Assembly (NCBI RefSeq): GCF_011045125.1
Contig: NZ_JAAKZF010000007.1
Span: 1 to 64,000 of the forward strand
Direction of reading: 5' to 3'
Source: Allomesorhizobium camelthorni
GTDB lineage: Bacteria; Pseudomonadota; Alphaproteobacteria; Rhizobiales; Rhizobiaceae
DNA: 64,000 bases
Shown: positions 5,611 through 13,230 of the stretch, piece after piece
Layout: the number at the start of each line of letters is the position of its first letter
How positions within the stretch are numbered: position 1 is the first letter of the stretch
Program-made: the position numbers and the translations under genes
The notes under the pieces: generated by a model
What the model was told of the DNA's origin: nothing
Databases searched by the model: none
Seen by the model: the letters and a program-made list of their open reading frames with translations, nothing else

Positions 5611-7368
5611 ATGGTTAGGTTGCCGCGTTGCGGGCGTGGCGACGCGGAGAAGTACGGAGTGAGACTAGGCACGCTTTCATTGCGTCAGCGTCTGTATCTG
5701 CTGACAGCGGTGGCGCTGGCGCCTGCGCTGATAATCCTCCTGTACAACGAGGTCGTCACCAGCCGGGAACGCGAGATTGAGGTGCATCGCACCGCCATGC
5801 GCATCGGCGAACTGGCTTCGCTCGAGATTCAGCGGATCATCGATGGGTCGGAAGGTGTGCTGCGCACGCTGGCCAACGCCCCGTCGATCCGCGATTTCGA
5901 CGCCGGCCTTTGCGTCCCTTTCCTGGCGGACGTGAAGGCGCAATCGCCGCAGTTCACTTCGATCGCGGTAGCGGACGCGGAAGGAGTGGTCCAGTGCCGG
6001 CCAGACGCGCCGGCGACGCCGTTGAGGGTGGATGAAAGCGGTTATTTCCGCGAGGTTATGGCGCACGGCGATTTTGTCGTCGGAACCTACGAGACGAGCA
6101 GGATCTCGGGTGAGCCGTCGCTGCCTCTCGCCGTCCCGATCCGCGATAAGGATGGAACCTTCAAGGGAGTGCTTGTCGCCGGTCTCAGCCTCGACTGGCT
6201 CAACAATTCGCTCGCCGAGCGCCAGTATCCCGAAAATGACGCTTTGACCTTGGCCGACCGCAATGGAGTGATCATCGCGCGCCACCCATTTCCCGAGCGG
6301 TTCGTGGGAACCCGCATACCCGAGCCTTACCTGCATCTGGTCACCGCGGAGGGGCCGGGAACGATCGAGGTGATGAGCCAGGACGGCACGCGACGGATCC
6401 TCGGTTATCGTCCCGTGGCGACGGCGCCCGATGGCGGCATCTATGTCAGCGCGGGCGTCTCGTATGACGCGGCCATGTTGCCGGTTTACCAAGCGACGCA
6501 ACGCGGCGTCGTCATTGCCGGGCTGGGAGCCCTGATCGCATTCGCACTCGCAGCCCTGACCGGCAACCGCCTGGTGCGCCGTCCGGTAAACCGCATGTTG
6601 GCCACCATTGAGGCGTGGCGCGCCGGCGATACGAAATCGCGCACAGGCATGTCGCATGACAGCGGCGAGCTTTCGGAAGTTGGCGCGGCGATCGACGGTT
6701 TCATGGACGAAGTGGTCGAAGGCAGGTCGGCGCGCCGAAAGGCGGAAGAGCACCGCGACATGCTCGCCAGAGAACTGGAGCACCGGATCAAGAATATATT
6801 GGCAACCGTTCAGGCCGTGGCTTCGCAAACATTCAGGGGCGCGGCTTCGAGCGACGCGCTGTCCGTGTTCAGTGGCCGCCTGAGCGCCATGGCCAGCGCC
6901 CACCAGCAGCTGATGGCCAGCAACTGGACGAGCGCCGATCTGCGGGAAACCGTCGTCAACACGCTGCAACCGTTCCGCAAGGAGCAGTTCGAGATCGAGG
7001 GGCCGCCGCTACGCATCGGCGAGAAAGCCGCCCTGGCATTTTCCATGGCGGTGCACGAACTGGCCACCAACGCCGCTAAATACGGCGCTCTGCAAAATAC
7101 CGACGGTTGCGTACGCATCAAATGGACGGTTTCGGACAACAGTCTCGCCTGGCAATGGACCGAACATGAAGGCCCGCCAGTGAAGCGGCCCTCGAAGACC
7201 GGCTTCGGCACACGCATGATCGAGCGCATGCTTTCATCGGAACTGGGGGCCAAGGTCGAACTCCGCTACCCGCGCTCCGGCGTCGAATGCCGCATCGAGG
7301 CGCCGCTCACGAATCTCGTGACGAAAGAAGAAGGCCCGCGCCGCAGGCCGGCGGTCGAGCCGGCCTGA
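5611..7368 (+). CDS. HWE-family sensor histidine kinase with extracytoplasmic sensor
   Basis: A 585-residue membrane kinase. One helix (about residues 27-45) and a second (about 298-316) enclose a periplasmic Cache-like sensor domain of about 250 residues; a HAMP-like linker (about 317-370) follows. The kinase core has the phospho-acceptor His391 in ELEHRIKNILATVQAVA, the N-box HELATNAAKYGAL (from 482) and the WTE motif at 516-518, which define the HWE class. HWE/HisKA_2 kinases often feed PhyR in the general stress response, so with the nearby sigma and NepR-like genes it is a candidate stress sensor. GTG 5659, with GGAGAAG upstream, is an alternative start that removes 16 residues. No response regulator is adjacent. 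Confidence 0.85.
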   Translation: MVRLPRCGRGDAEKYGVRLGTLSLRQRLYLLTAVALAPALIILLYNEVVTSREREIEVHRTAMRIGELASLEIQRIIDGSEGVLRTLANAPSIRDFDAGLCVPFLADVKAQSPQFTSIAVADAEGVVQCRPDAPATPLRVDESGYFREVMAHGDFVVGTYETSRISGEPSLPLAVPIRDKDGTFKGVLVAGLSLDWLNNSLAERQYPENDALTLADRNGVIIARHPFPERFVGTRIPEPYLHLVTAEGPGTIEVMSQDGTRRILGYRPVATAPDGGIYVSAGVSYDAAMLPVYQATQRGVVIAGLGALIAFALAALTGNRLVRRPVNRMLATIEAWRAGDTKSRTGMSHDSGELSEVGAAIDGFMDEVVEGRSARRKAEEHRDMLARELEHRIKNILATVQAVASQTFRGAASSDALSVFSGRLSAMASAHQQLMASNWTSADLRETVVNTLQPFRKEQFEIEGPPLRIGEKAALAFSMAVHELATNAAKYGALQNTDGCVRIKWTVSDNSLAWQWTEHEGPPVKRPSKTGFGTRMIERMLSSELGAKVELRYPRSGVECRIEAPLTNLVTKEEGPRRRPAVEPA

Positions 7369-7438
7369 GCAGCACCGCACTCAGCCGAGCGGGCGACAGC
7401 CGGTCGCCCATCGGGTCAGGCAGAGTTTGACCGGCCAT
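7307..7438 (-). CDS. candidate small ORF or sRNA downstream of an orphan stress promoter
   Basis: The promoter at 7501-7525 points left into the kinase 3' end. Its transcript would first meet ATG 7457 with a strong AGGAG site but only 13 codons, then ATG 7438 opening 43 codons (MAGQTLPDPMGDRLSPARLS...) that run antisense into the kinase gene. Either may be translated, or the RNA may be a regulatory antisense of the kinase. Coding evidence is weak. Confidence 0.25.
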   Translation of the reverse strand: MAGQTLPDPMGDRLSPARLSAVLLRPARPPACGAGLLLSSRDS

Positions 7439-7500
7439 GCCGGCACAGTGCTCCCATCGAATCTCCTGGTCGGGATGCCGCGGGCAGGCACGCCGGGCTG

Positions 7501-7525
7501 AACGGCACGCCGGATGGTTTGTTCC
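7501..7525 (-). promoter_or_regulatory. EcfG-type promoter with no obvious gene
   Basis: On the minus strand GGAAC (7525-7521) and GTT (7503-7501) are 17 nt apart. The site fits the others in the island but faces only short open frames and the 3' end of the kinase gene. Confidence 0.5.
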
Positions 7526-7564
7526 AGGCAGATCGGGAAGCGATCGGCGGCGCGCGTGTTTAAA

Positions 7565-7590
7565 GGAACATTTCGCGAGGGCAAATTGTT
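7565..7590 (+). promoter_or_regulatory. EcfG-type stress promoter for the gene at 7686
   Basis: GGAAC 7565-7569 and GTT 7588-7590 are 18 nt apart. It lies 95 nt before the ATG, leaving a fairly long leader. Confidence 0.6.
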
Positions 7591-7685
7591 GGGAGGCCGG
7601 ACGAGACGCGGCCGGCGTTTTCATCGACAATGCTCCTCCCAGCGCCGGTTGCGGCTCGCCGCTTGAACCGGAGCGCGCCGCCTGG

Positions 7686-7958
7686 ATGAGAACACGCCAC
7701 AGCGCAGGTCAATCCGTCGAGATCGAAACGGCGATCGAGGAATTCTTCGCCGCGACCAAGGGCGGGCAATGGCCGGTGTCTGTTGCTGACGGCGTGCGCA
7801 GGGTGCGCGCCCATATCGGCCGGGCGGCGATTTCCGAGACCGAACTCGCGGAAATGATCAGGCGCTACGCAGCCACGCACGGCCTGGAGATCAGCCCCGA
7901 ACGCAAACCAGCAAAACCACGCCGCCGGGTGCTCAAAACAAGCTGGAAAGAGCCATAG
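7686..7958 (+). CDS. small protein, member 1 of a local three-gene family
   Basis: A 90-residue soluble protein with a central segment ADGVRRVRAHIGRAAISETE followed by LAEMIRRYAATHGLEI and a very basic C-terminus. The pattern of a helix, then (S/T)-x-x-E-L-A-x-M-I/V and a short beta-like end recurs in the two minus-strand neighbours at 7974-8228 and 8218-8466, so the three look like paralogues. ATG 7686 is used; an upstream in-frame extension to 7437 lacks a ribosome site and would contain the promoter at 7565-7590. No known domain. Confidence 0.6.
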   Translation: MRTRHSAGQSVEIETAIEEFFAATKGGQWPVSVADGVRRVRAHIGRAAISETELAEMIRRYAATHGLEISPERKPAKPRRRVLKTSWKEP

Positions 7959-7973
7959 GCGAGGCTTAGCCGG

Positions 7974-8228
7974 CTAACCGGTCTTAGCCGCTCGCCCGTT
8001 CGAATCGCCTTCGCGATGGTCGAAAATGACCGAACAGCTCGACGCGACAGCAGCGTCGGCCAGGAGCGCCACCAGTTCCTCGTCGGGCGTCGTCCGGTCT
8101 CCCGTCAGATGCCGAAACGCTTCGAGCGCTTTGGATGTCGAGACCACCCGGCCGATCCTTGGATCGCCTTCGGAACTGGCCGCAAGCGCCGCAAGAATTC
8201 CAGCCTTCGGAATCCGATCAGAGTTCAT
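7974..8228 (-). CDS. small protein, member 2 of a local three-gene family
   Basis: An 84-residue soluble protein (MNSDRIPKAGILAALAASSE...) with the segment TTPDEELVALLADAAVASSC and then SVIFDHRE, aligning with the TDRELADMVASAAIQRGL and SVSFDGAD part of its upstream neighbour. The ATG at 8228 overlaps the end of that neighbour by 11 nt, which implies coupled translation. Single cysteine pair, no signal peptide. The longer frame to 8414 is only a shadow of the neighbour. Confidence 0.6.
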   Translation of the reverse strand: MNSDRIPKAGILAALAASSEGDPRIGRVVSTSKALEAFRHLTGDRTTPDEELVALLADAAVASSCSVIFDHREGDSNGRAAKTG

Positions 8229-8466
8229 ATGGAACGCGAACCTCGCCGCGATCTGCGCCGTCGAACGAGACTGAAAGCCCGCGCTGGATAGCGGCAGACG
8301 CGACCATATCGGCGAGTTCCCGGTCCGTGGACTGGCATTTGGGCAGCAGCGTGCGAATGGCCCGGATGGCCATTGCGGTGGACAGGACTGGCGATTTTCG
8401 CCGCGAAAGGACATAGGCCTCAGCGGCGTCCTGAGCCGACCGCACAGAGATTGAAACGAGACTCAT
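8218..8466 (-). CDS. small protein, member 3 of a local three-gene family
   Basis: The 82-residue product begins MSLVSISVRSAQDAAEAYVL and contains MAIRAIRTLLPKCQSTDREL, a helix-rich layout shared with the genes at 7974 and 7686. ATG 8466 follows GGGAGG by about 5 nt; the frame open to 8505 has no better site. It probably leads a two-gene operon with 7974-8228. The upstream region has a GGAAC (8592-8588) but without a correctly spaced GTT. Function unknown. Confidence 0.6.
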   Translation of the reverse strand: MSLVSISVRSAQDAAEAYVLSRRKSPVLSTAMAIRAIRTLLPKCQSTDRELADMVASAAIQRGLSVSFDGADRGEVRVPYEL

Positions 8467-8609
8467 TTCTACCTCCCATTTTGTCTGATCGCGTTCAGGC
8501 AGCAAATAAATGTGGCAGGGGCGACGACGCTTGTCGACGCCTAAAACGGGCTTTGTACGGTGGGTGACACTACTTTCGTCTAAGGTCGTTCCGACACGAC
8601 GCGAAGACC

Positions 8610-9326
8610 CTATCCTATCTCGCCGATAAGACGCCGATATTCCCCCTCCGGCTCGCTATAGGCGCCGTCAGCGAGGTCGATGAGGCCGTTGCGGTCGCGC
8701 AAGATGATCTCGCCACGATTGGCGCGAATGAGGCCCTTGCCTTCCAGGATCTGCAACGCGACGGTGACCCCCGGCCGCCTGACGCCGAGCATGATGGCCA
8801 GGAATTCGTGCGTGATCGTAAGCCTGTCGCCGACGACGCGGTCGTCGCACATCAAAAGCCAGCGCGCCAGCCGCTCCTCGAGCTTCGATCGCGCATTGAC
8901 CAGCGCCGTATAGCTGGTCTGGATAAACAGCGCCTGTACGTAGCGAAGCAGGAAGGGGCGAAGGGTCTCGCTTTGCGACAAAACGGAGCGAAGCTGATCC
9001 GCCGGCAGCCGGTGGGCCTCGCCGGCGAGTTGCACAAAGCATTCGTGGGTCGACTGGTCATCGCCAAGCACGAGAGCGCCGCCGGTCATACCTTCGAAGC
9101 CGATGAGGCCAACCTCGGTGTCGCGCCCCATGGGGATCTTGGCGACAATCGACCCTATTCCATCTTCCAGAAAGTAGACAAACTCGATCGGTGCATTACG
9201 ATTCTCAAGCATCATCCGCAGTGGAAGCTCGCATCGGACTAGTTCAGGTTCCACCAGAGCAAGATCTTCCTGGCTCAATCGGCGGAGCAGTTCGTTCTTG
9301 TATCTCTTGTTGTTCGGCTTATACAT
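8610..9326 (-). CDS. Crp/Fnr-family transcriptional regulator 1
   Basis: A 238-residue regulator with an N-terminal cyclic-nucleotide-binding-like beta-barrel (about residues 20-140, including VGLIGFEGMTGGALVLG) and a C-terminal winged helix-turn-helix (about 150-225, THEFLAIMLGVRRPGVTVAL as recognition region). It lacks the cysteine cluster of oxygen-sensing FNR, so its signal is unknown. ATG 9326 is chosen over 9356 because AAAAGG lies nearby and the extra residues are unlike the family. A paralogue lies at 9912-10745 in the same orientation. No EcfG-type promoter is seen before it. Confidence 0.85.
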   Translation of the reverse strand: MYKPNNKRYKNELLRRLSQEDLALVEPELVRCELPLRMMLENRNAPIEFVYFLEDGIGSIVAKIPMGRDTEVGLIGFEGMTGGALVLGDDQSTHECFVQLAGEAHRLPADQLRSVLSQSETLRPFLLRYVQALFIQTSYTALVNARSKLEERLARWLLMCDDRVVGDRLTITHEFLAIMLGVRRPGVTVALQILEGKGLIRANRGEIILRDRNGLIDLADGAYSEPEGEYRRLIGEIG

Positions 9327-9444
9327 TCGAAAGCCTTTTGCAGGGCAAGAGCTCACGAATCTCCCAGCCGTTCGCGCCCACTGAAATGTGCAAACGATAC
9401 ATATTTTTACGCTCTAATTTATCGGCTAGCAATGAAGAACGCCA

Positions 9445-9696
9445 TCAAGGCCGCACGCCCGGCTTCTCAGCCGCTTCCGAAAACGGGAAGACGAGCACCA
9501 GATTTCGGGCTTCGTCGTGGATTTCGTAGCTGTATCCGGTCAAAACCGGATTGCCGCCCAAAAGCCCCTCGGCAATGATCTCCTTGGCCGAGGCCATCGC
9601 GGTCTCCTCGACAGCCGCGATTCCCGAGAGCAATTCGCCCTCGTAATCCTCTTTGAAACGATCCCCGTCCCGGTAATGGAAAAAATAGCGCGGCAT
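9445..9696 (-). CDS. DUF6894 family small protein
   Basis: An 83-residue protein opening with MPRYFFHYRDGDRF, the typical start of the DUF6894 family, which is abundant in rhizobia and has no known function. I use the ATG at 9696 because family members start at this MPRYFF; an ATG three codons earlier is possible. It lies between two Crp/Fnr regulators. Confidence 0.75.
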   Translation of the reverse strand: MPRYFFHYRDGDRFKEDYEGELLSGIAAVEETAMASAKEIIAEGLLGGNPVLTGYSYEIHDEARNLVLVFPFSEAAEKPGVRP

Positions 9697-9911
9697 TGGA
9701 ATCAATGCTCCAGATAGCGGGCTAGCAGAATTAAATCCCGCAAGATCAAAAAGTTAGGTTGAAAACGTACCAACGCGACCGTTGTACGAAAGCGACATTT
9801 GAGGTGGAGGCTGGCGGGGCGCGGTTTCCTCCCCAGCGGGGCATCAAACGGGAGAGGATTAGCAGCGGCGATGCCGATCCCTTGCCAGCGAAGGCCAATC
9901 GGAGTCGTCGT

Positions 9912-10745
9912 TCAGAAACCCGCGCCGGGAAAAAGCCTTCTGTAACGTTCTTCAGGGATCCCGTAGCCTGAGGCGACGAATTCCTCCAGCCCCGCCCTGT
10001 CGCGGATACCGATATGGGAGCGGGTGGAGCGGATAAGATGCCTGCCTTCCAGCATGTGCAGGGCCACGGTGACGCCAGGCCGCCTCACTCCCAGCATGGC
10101 GGCGAGGAATTCATGCGTCAGGTCGAACTCGTCCTCGCCGACACGATCTTGCATCATGAGCAGCCAGCGAGCCAGACGCTTCTCGACCGTCAGATGCGAA
10201 TTCACCAGAGCGGTTTGCGTCGCCTGCACCAGCACGACCTGCACATAGCGCAGAAACTGCGCGTGGAGGGACGCACTGCGCGGAAGAAGCTCGCGCAGCC
10301 CTGCCGCCGGAATTCGCAGCGCCGACCCCTCCAATTGTACGCGGCACTCGTTCGACGCTTCGCCATTCCCGAGAACGATAGCGGTTCCGGTCATGCCTTC
10401 GCGGCCAACCATTCCGACTTCTACCGCCTTGCCGTCGCGCAGCATGGCAACGACGGAGATCAGGCAATCTTCGGGAAAATAGGCATGCTCTATCGGCCTG
10501 TTCGCCTCTTCGAGCACATCCCTGCGCTGTAAAGTCGACGGCTCGAGGTGAGGCCTGATCATCGCAAAATCCTGAGCGCTCAGCCCCCTCAAAAGCATGT
10601 TTCGTGGACGCGCGGCCGATATGACTTTGCGAGCGTCGGTCGTCGTTCCCTTGTCCGGATCTGCTGTCGGAATGGCGGCCTTCGCCGCCAAACCATTTAT
10701 CGCTCTGGTCATCGCTGAAGGCTCGCGCTGCAATGTCTGGAACAT
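9912..10745 (-). CDS. Crp/Fnr-family transcriptional regulator 2
   Basis: A 277-residue regulator with a sensor barrel (about residues 60-185, VGMVGREGMTGTAIVLGNGE) and a C-terminal HTH (THEFLAAMLGVRRPGVTVAL), nearly the same recognition helix as regulator 1. The first 45 residues are non-conserved and the true start may be ATG 10712 (MTRAINGLAAK) or one further in; no strong ribosome site decides. It also lacks FNR cysteines. The near-identical recognition helices imply overlapping DNA targets for the two proteins. Confidence 0.8.
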   Translation of the reverse strand: MFQTLQREPSAMTRAINGLAAKAAIPTADPDKGTTTDARKVISAARPRNMLLRGLSAQDFAMIRPHLEPSTLQRRDVLEEANRPIEHAYFPEDCLISVVAMLRDGKAVEVGMVGREGMTGTAIVLGNGEASNECRVQLEGSALRIPAAGLRELLPRSASLHAQFLRYVQVVLVQATQTALVNSHLTVEKRLARWLLMMQDRVGEDEFDLTHEFLAAMLGVRRPGVTVALHMLEGRHLIRSTRSHIGIRDRAGLEEFVASGYGIPEERYRRLFPGAGF

Positions 10746-10988
10746 ATTCGGCGAGCCCGCAATTTGGCCCGGCGCGGGAGGTTGGAGTTCCGCGCGGAGC
10801 GGAGTTCGATGGGACCGACAGTGAAGGACGCCACCTTTACAGCTTTCCGTTTTCGTTCGCCGCCGACTATTCGATTGCAGTGCTCAAAATTCGGGTCCGG
10901 TGCTTCGGGAGCTTTGTTCGCGCGAACGCACACCAACGCCGAAATCGGATTTGCGTTCCGCCGTCGGGGTGCAATCGACCCGCCAGTT

Positions 10989-11013
10989 GGAACCAGTTCG
11001 AGCCGGCGAGGTT
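10989..11013 (+). promoter_or_regulatory. EcfG-type stress promoter for the GFA gene
   Basis: GGAAC 10989-10993 and GTT 11011-11013 are 17 nt apart, 77 nt before the ATG at 11091. Confidence 0.55.
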
Positions 11014-11036
11014 TTCAGGTCCAGGAGTCTTTTGCT

Positions 11037-11075
11037 GCATGATCCTGCTTAGCTGACTTTGGTTCGGGATCATGC
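11037..11075. repeat. GCATGATCC ... GGATCATGC inverted repeat
   Basis: Nine-base arms (11037-11045 and 11067-11075) enclose a 21-nt loop. The same arms, eight bases long, occur at 47647-47710, so this is a dispersed short palindromic element rather than a site specific to one gene. Confidence 0.6.
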
Positions 11076-11090
11076 CGAGGAGGCGCGCCG

Positions 11091-11462
11091 ATGCGCTACA
11101 GGTCAGGCGGATGCAGTTGCGGCGCGGTCCGCTATAAAGTCGCCGGCGAACCGTTGCGCGCCGGCATCTGCCATTGCACGAGCTGCCGCAAGGAATCCGG
11201 CAGCGTGTTCACGGCTTTCGCGGTCTGGCCCGAATCCGCATTTGAAACGAGCGGCGAAACGCGGCAGTGGGAGCGCCGGCATTTCTGTCCCAAATGCGGC
11301 TCGCGGCTGTTCGAGATCGATGGTGGCGAGGCCGAGATAAAAATCGGCACGCTGGACACGGCGCCCACCGATCTTTCGCCGCATTACGAGTTGTGGGCGC
11401 ATCGGCGCGAACCGTGGCTGAAACCTATCGAGCGACCCGCCGCCGCGCCGGACGGAAAATAG
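11091..11462 (+). CDS. GFA family (CENP-V/GFA domain) protein
   Basis: A 123-residue protein with the Zn-binding cysteine pattern of the GFA fold: Cys8-x-Cys10 (CSCGAVRY), Cys27-x-Cys29-xx-Cys32 (CHCTSCRK) and Cys66-xx-Cys69 (CPKCGSRLF). The name comes from glutathione-dependent formaldehyde-activating enzyme, but most members have no proven activity. Length and motifs are complete. It is led by an EcfG-type promoter, so is probably a stress gene; the start at ATG 11091 is preceded by GGAGG about 10 nt upstream. Confidence 0.85.
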   Translation: MRYRSGGCSCGAVRYKVAGEPLRAGICHCTSCRKESGSVFTAFAVWPESAFETSGETRQWERRHFCPKCGSRLFEIDGGEAEIKIGTLDTAPTDLSPHYELWAHRREPWLKPIERPAAAPDGK

Positions 11463-11515
11463 GCTCCGGCCGGGCTTGGCCATGCGTCGGCTGGCGCGCG
11501 CCCTGTCGAGGCGGA

Positions 11516-11899
11516 TCAGCGCGTGTTCTCCAAGGCGTTCTTCTTCCTCTTCGCGGCGCGCTCGCAGCGCAGGCGGAACTCCTCGACCTCCTGCTCGGTC
11601 AGGTGCTCGATGCCGATGAACTTGTTCGACGCGGCCGTGACGCGGATCAGTTCGTCGAGCTTGGTCTGAAGGGCTGCGCCATCGCGATTCTGGGTGTTCT
11701 GGATGAGAAAGACCATGAGGAAGGTGATGATCGTCGTGCCGGTGTTGATGATGAGCTGCCACGTGTCGGAAAAGCCGAACAGAGGACCGCTGACGGCCCA
11801 AACAAAGACGACCAGGCAGCAGGCGATGAAAGCCGCCGGCATGCCGGCGGCGTGCGCCACCGTGTTGGCAATTTTGGTGAACGTGCCGTTGAATGTCAT
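11516..11899 (-). CDS. low-affinity iron permease family protein
   Basis: A 127-residue membrane protein with two helices (about residues 22-43 and 46-66) and a charged cytosolic tail (EFRLRCERAAKRKKN). The segment TWQLIINTGTTIITFLMVFL followed by IQNTQNRDG is the signature of the Fet4-like low-affinity iron permease family, of which bacterial members are short. Transport has not been shown for most. An EcfG-type promoter (11954-11978) lies 55 nt upstream, placing it in the stress island rather than the iron operon that starts at 13.4 kb. Confidence 0.8.
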   Translation of the reverse strand: MTFNGTFTKIANTVAHAAGMPAAFIACCLVVFVWAVSGPLFGFSDTWQLIINTGTTIITFLMVFLIQNTQNRDGAALQTKLDELIRVTAASNKFIGIEHLTEQEVEEFRLRCERAAKRKKNALENTR

Positions 11900-11953
11900 G
11901 CCTTGAACCTCTTTCGGCCCGGAGACGGCATGATGCCCTCACCTTCCCCGCAG

Positions 11954-11978
11954 AACGTATACGGGCGGAGCGGGTTCC
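11954..11978 (-). promoter_or_regulatory. EcfG-type stress promoter for the iron permease gene
   Basis: On the minus strand GGAAC (11978-11974) and GTT (11956-11954) are 17 nt apart, directly behind the stop codon of the upstream FAD oxidoreductase gene. Confidence 0.65.
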
Positions 11979-11985
11979 CGGTGGA

Positions 11986-13230
11986 TCAGGCCGGTTCGAC
12001 CGGCTGCAATTGCTGCCATGCAGCGAACTGGGCCTTGAGATCGTCTGAGGCAAGCGTTGCCGGGTTCGGCGAAAAACCCGCAGCGAGCATTTTCCTGCCG
12101 AGCATGTGGTCGGCAGGCCGGTTGACGGATTCGATGCAGATCAGCCTGTCGCCCAGATAATGGAACACCGAAAAGCGGTTTTCGGCCGCCTCGCCGACCA
12201 CGACGGACCTGTCGACGCCGGCGGCCAGGCCGACCATCTGCAGCTTCATGTCGCCGATATCGGACCAGAACCAGGGGACGCTGCGATAGGCGTCTTCTTG
12301 GCCGGTTATGGTGCGGGCGGCGAGCCGCGCCTGATCGGTAGCGTTCTGCACCGATTCCAGCCGCACATCGGCGCCGGAAAGCCAGTGCCGGTAATTGGCA
12401 TTGTCGCCGATCGCCAGGATTTCGGGCTGCGAGCTGCGCATTTGCGGGTCGACGCGGATGCCGTTGGCGACCGCGATGCCTGCCGCCTCGGCAAGCTCCG
12501 AATTGGGCACGACGCCGACGCCGATAAGAACAAGCCCCGCCGGCAGCCTCTCACCTGACGAAGTTACCGCCGCGACGACATGGCCACTTTGGCCTTCCAG
12601 CCGCTCGATCGTCGTATTGGTCAAAAGGCGTACGCCCGACGCTTCGAGGCGTGAGCGGACATGGGCGGCGATCACCGGCGCGGCTGCGCGGGCGAGCAGC
12701 CTGTCCTGCGCCTCGACGACAACAACACTGCGGCCGCCGAGCGCCAGCGTCGCCGCGATCTCCAGTCCGATGAAGCCGCCGCCGAGAACGACGACGTCCT
12801 CGCAGCCGGCGCTCGCCTCGCGGATCGCGCGGGCATCGGCGACCGAGCGTAGCGACAGCACCCCGGCAAGGTCGGAGCCCGGCAGGGCCAGAGTACGCGG
12901 CCGCGAGCCGGTGGCGAGGATTACGCGATCGAAGGCTATATGGCGGTCGCCAGAAAGGTCGAGCCGGCGGCCGGAAAGGTCGATCTGTTCGACGCTGGAG
13001 CCAAGCATCAGATCGATATGGCCATTTGTGTAAAAGGCCTCGGCGCGCAGCATTTGCGGCTTGGCGTCGGCGTCCTTCATGAAAGCCTTGGACAGAGGCG
13101 GCTTGTGGTAGGGGAGTTCGTTCTCATCGCCGATCAGCGTGACGGAGCCGTTGAAACCCTCTTCGCGCAGGCTCGCGGCTGCCTGCACACCCGCATGTCC
13201 CGCACCGACAATGACAGCGCCGTTCTTCAT
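11986..13230 (-). CDS. FAD-dependent ferredoxin reductase-like oxidoreductase
   Basis: A 414-residue flavoprotein of the rhodocoxin/putidaredoxin reductase type. It has an N-terminal FAD-binding motif (VIVGAGHAGVQAA, residues 6-18), a central NAD-binding motif (VVVLGGGFIGLEIA, near 146) and the second FAD contact (ILAIGDNAN, near 270), then a reductase C-terminal domain. Such enzymes pass electrons from NAD(P)H to a small ferredoxin feeding a P450 or other oxygenase; no partner is next to it. ATG 13230 (MKNGAVIVG) is chosen because the fold begins here, though its ribosome site is weak. It runs divergently from the Irr box at 13396, so it might share iron control. Confidence 0.85.
   Translation of the reverse strand: MKNGAVIVGAGHAGVQAAASLREEGFNGSVTLIGDENELPYHKPPLSKAFMKDADAKPQMLRAEAFYTNGHIDLMLGSSVEQIDLSGRRLDLSGDRHIAFDRVILATGSRPRTLALPGSDLAGVLSLRSVADARAIREASAGCEDVVVLGGGFIGLEIAATLALGGRSVVVVEAQDRLLARAAAPVIAAHVRSRLEASGVRLLTNTTIERLEGQSGHVVAAVTSSGERLPAGLVLIGVGVVPNSELAEAAGIAVANGIRVDPQMRSSQPEILAIGDNANYRHWLSGADVRLESVQNATDQARLAARTITGQEDAYRSVPWFWSDIGDMKLQMVGLAAGVDRSVVVGEAAENRFSVFHYLGDRLICIESVNRPADHMLGRKMLAAGFSPNPATLASDDLKAQFAAWQQLQPVEPA

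Larger units (their letters stand above)
7369..7685. other. 317-nt intergenic region with two opposed stress promoters
   Basis: No convincing long gene is present. The region holds an EcfG-type site on the minus strand (7501-7525) and another on the plus strand (7565-7590), placed back to back 39 nt apart. Confidence 0.7.
10746..11090. other. 345-nt intergenic region
   Basis: Several open frames cross this stretch on both strands, but none has a ribosome site, family resemblance or sensible codon pattern. It contains the EcfG-type promoter at 10989-11013 and the small inverted repeat at 11037-11075, both before the GFA gene. Confidence 0.6.

Noticed and set aside
5677-6969. 430-codon minus-strand frame opposite the HWE kinase
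   Set aside because: Kinase motifs on the plus strand are unambiguous; the antisense translation has no domain or ribosome site.
8588-8592. GGAAC on the minus strand upstream of the gene at 8218-8466, as an eleventh stress promoter
   Set aside because: At spacings of 17 and 18 nt the next bases are GTG and TGT, not GTT.
10764-11042. 92-codon open frame in the 345-nt gap before the GFA gene
   Set aside because: No ribosome site, no recognisable family, and it contains the promoter of the next gene.
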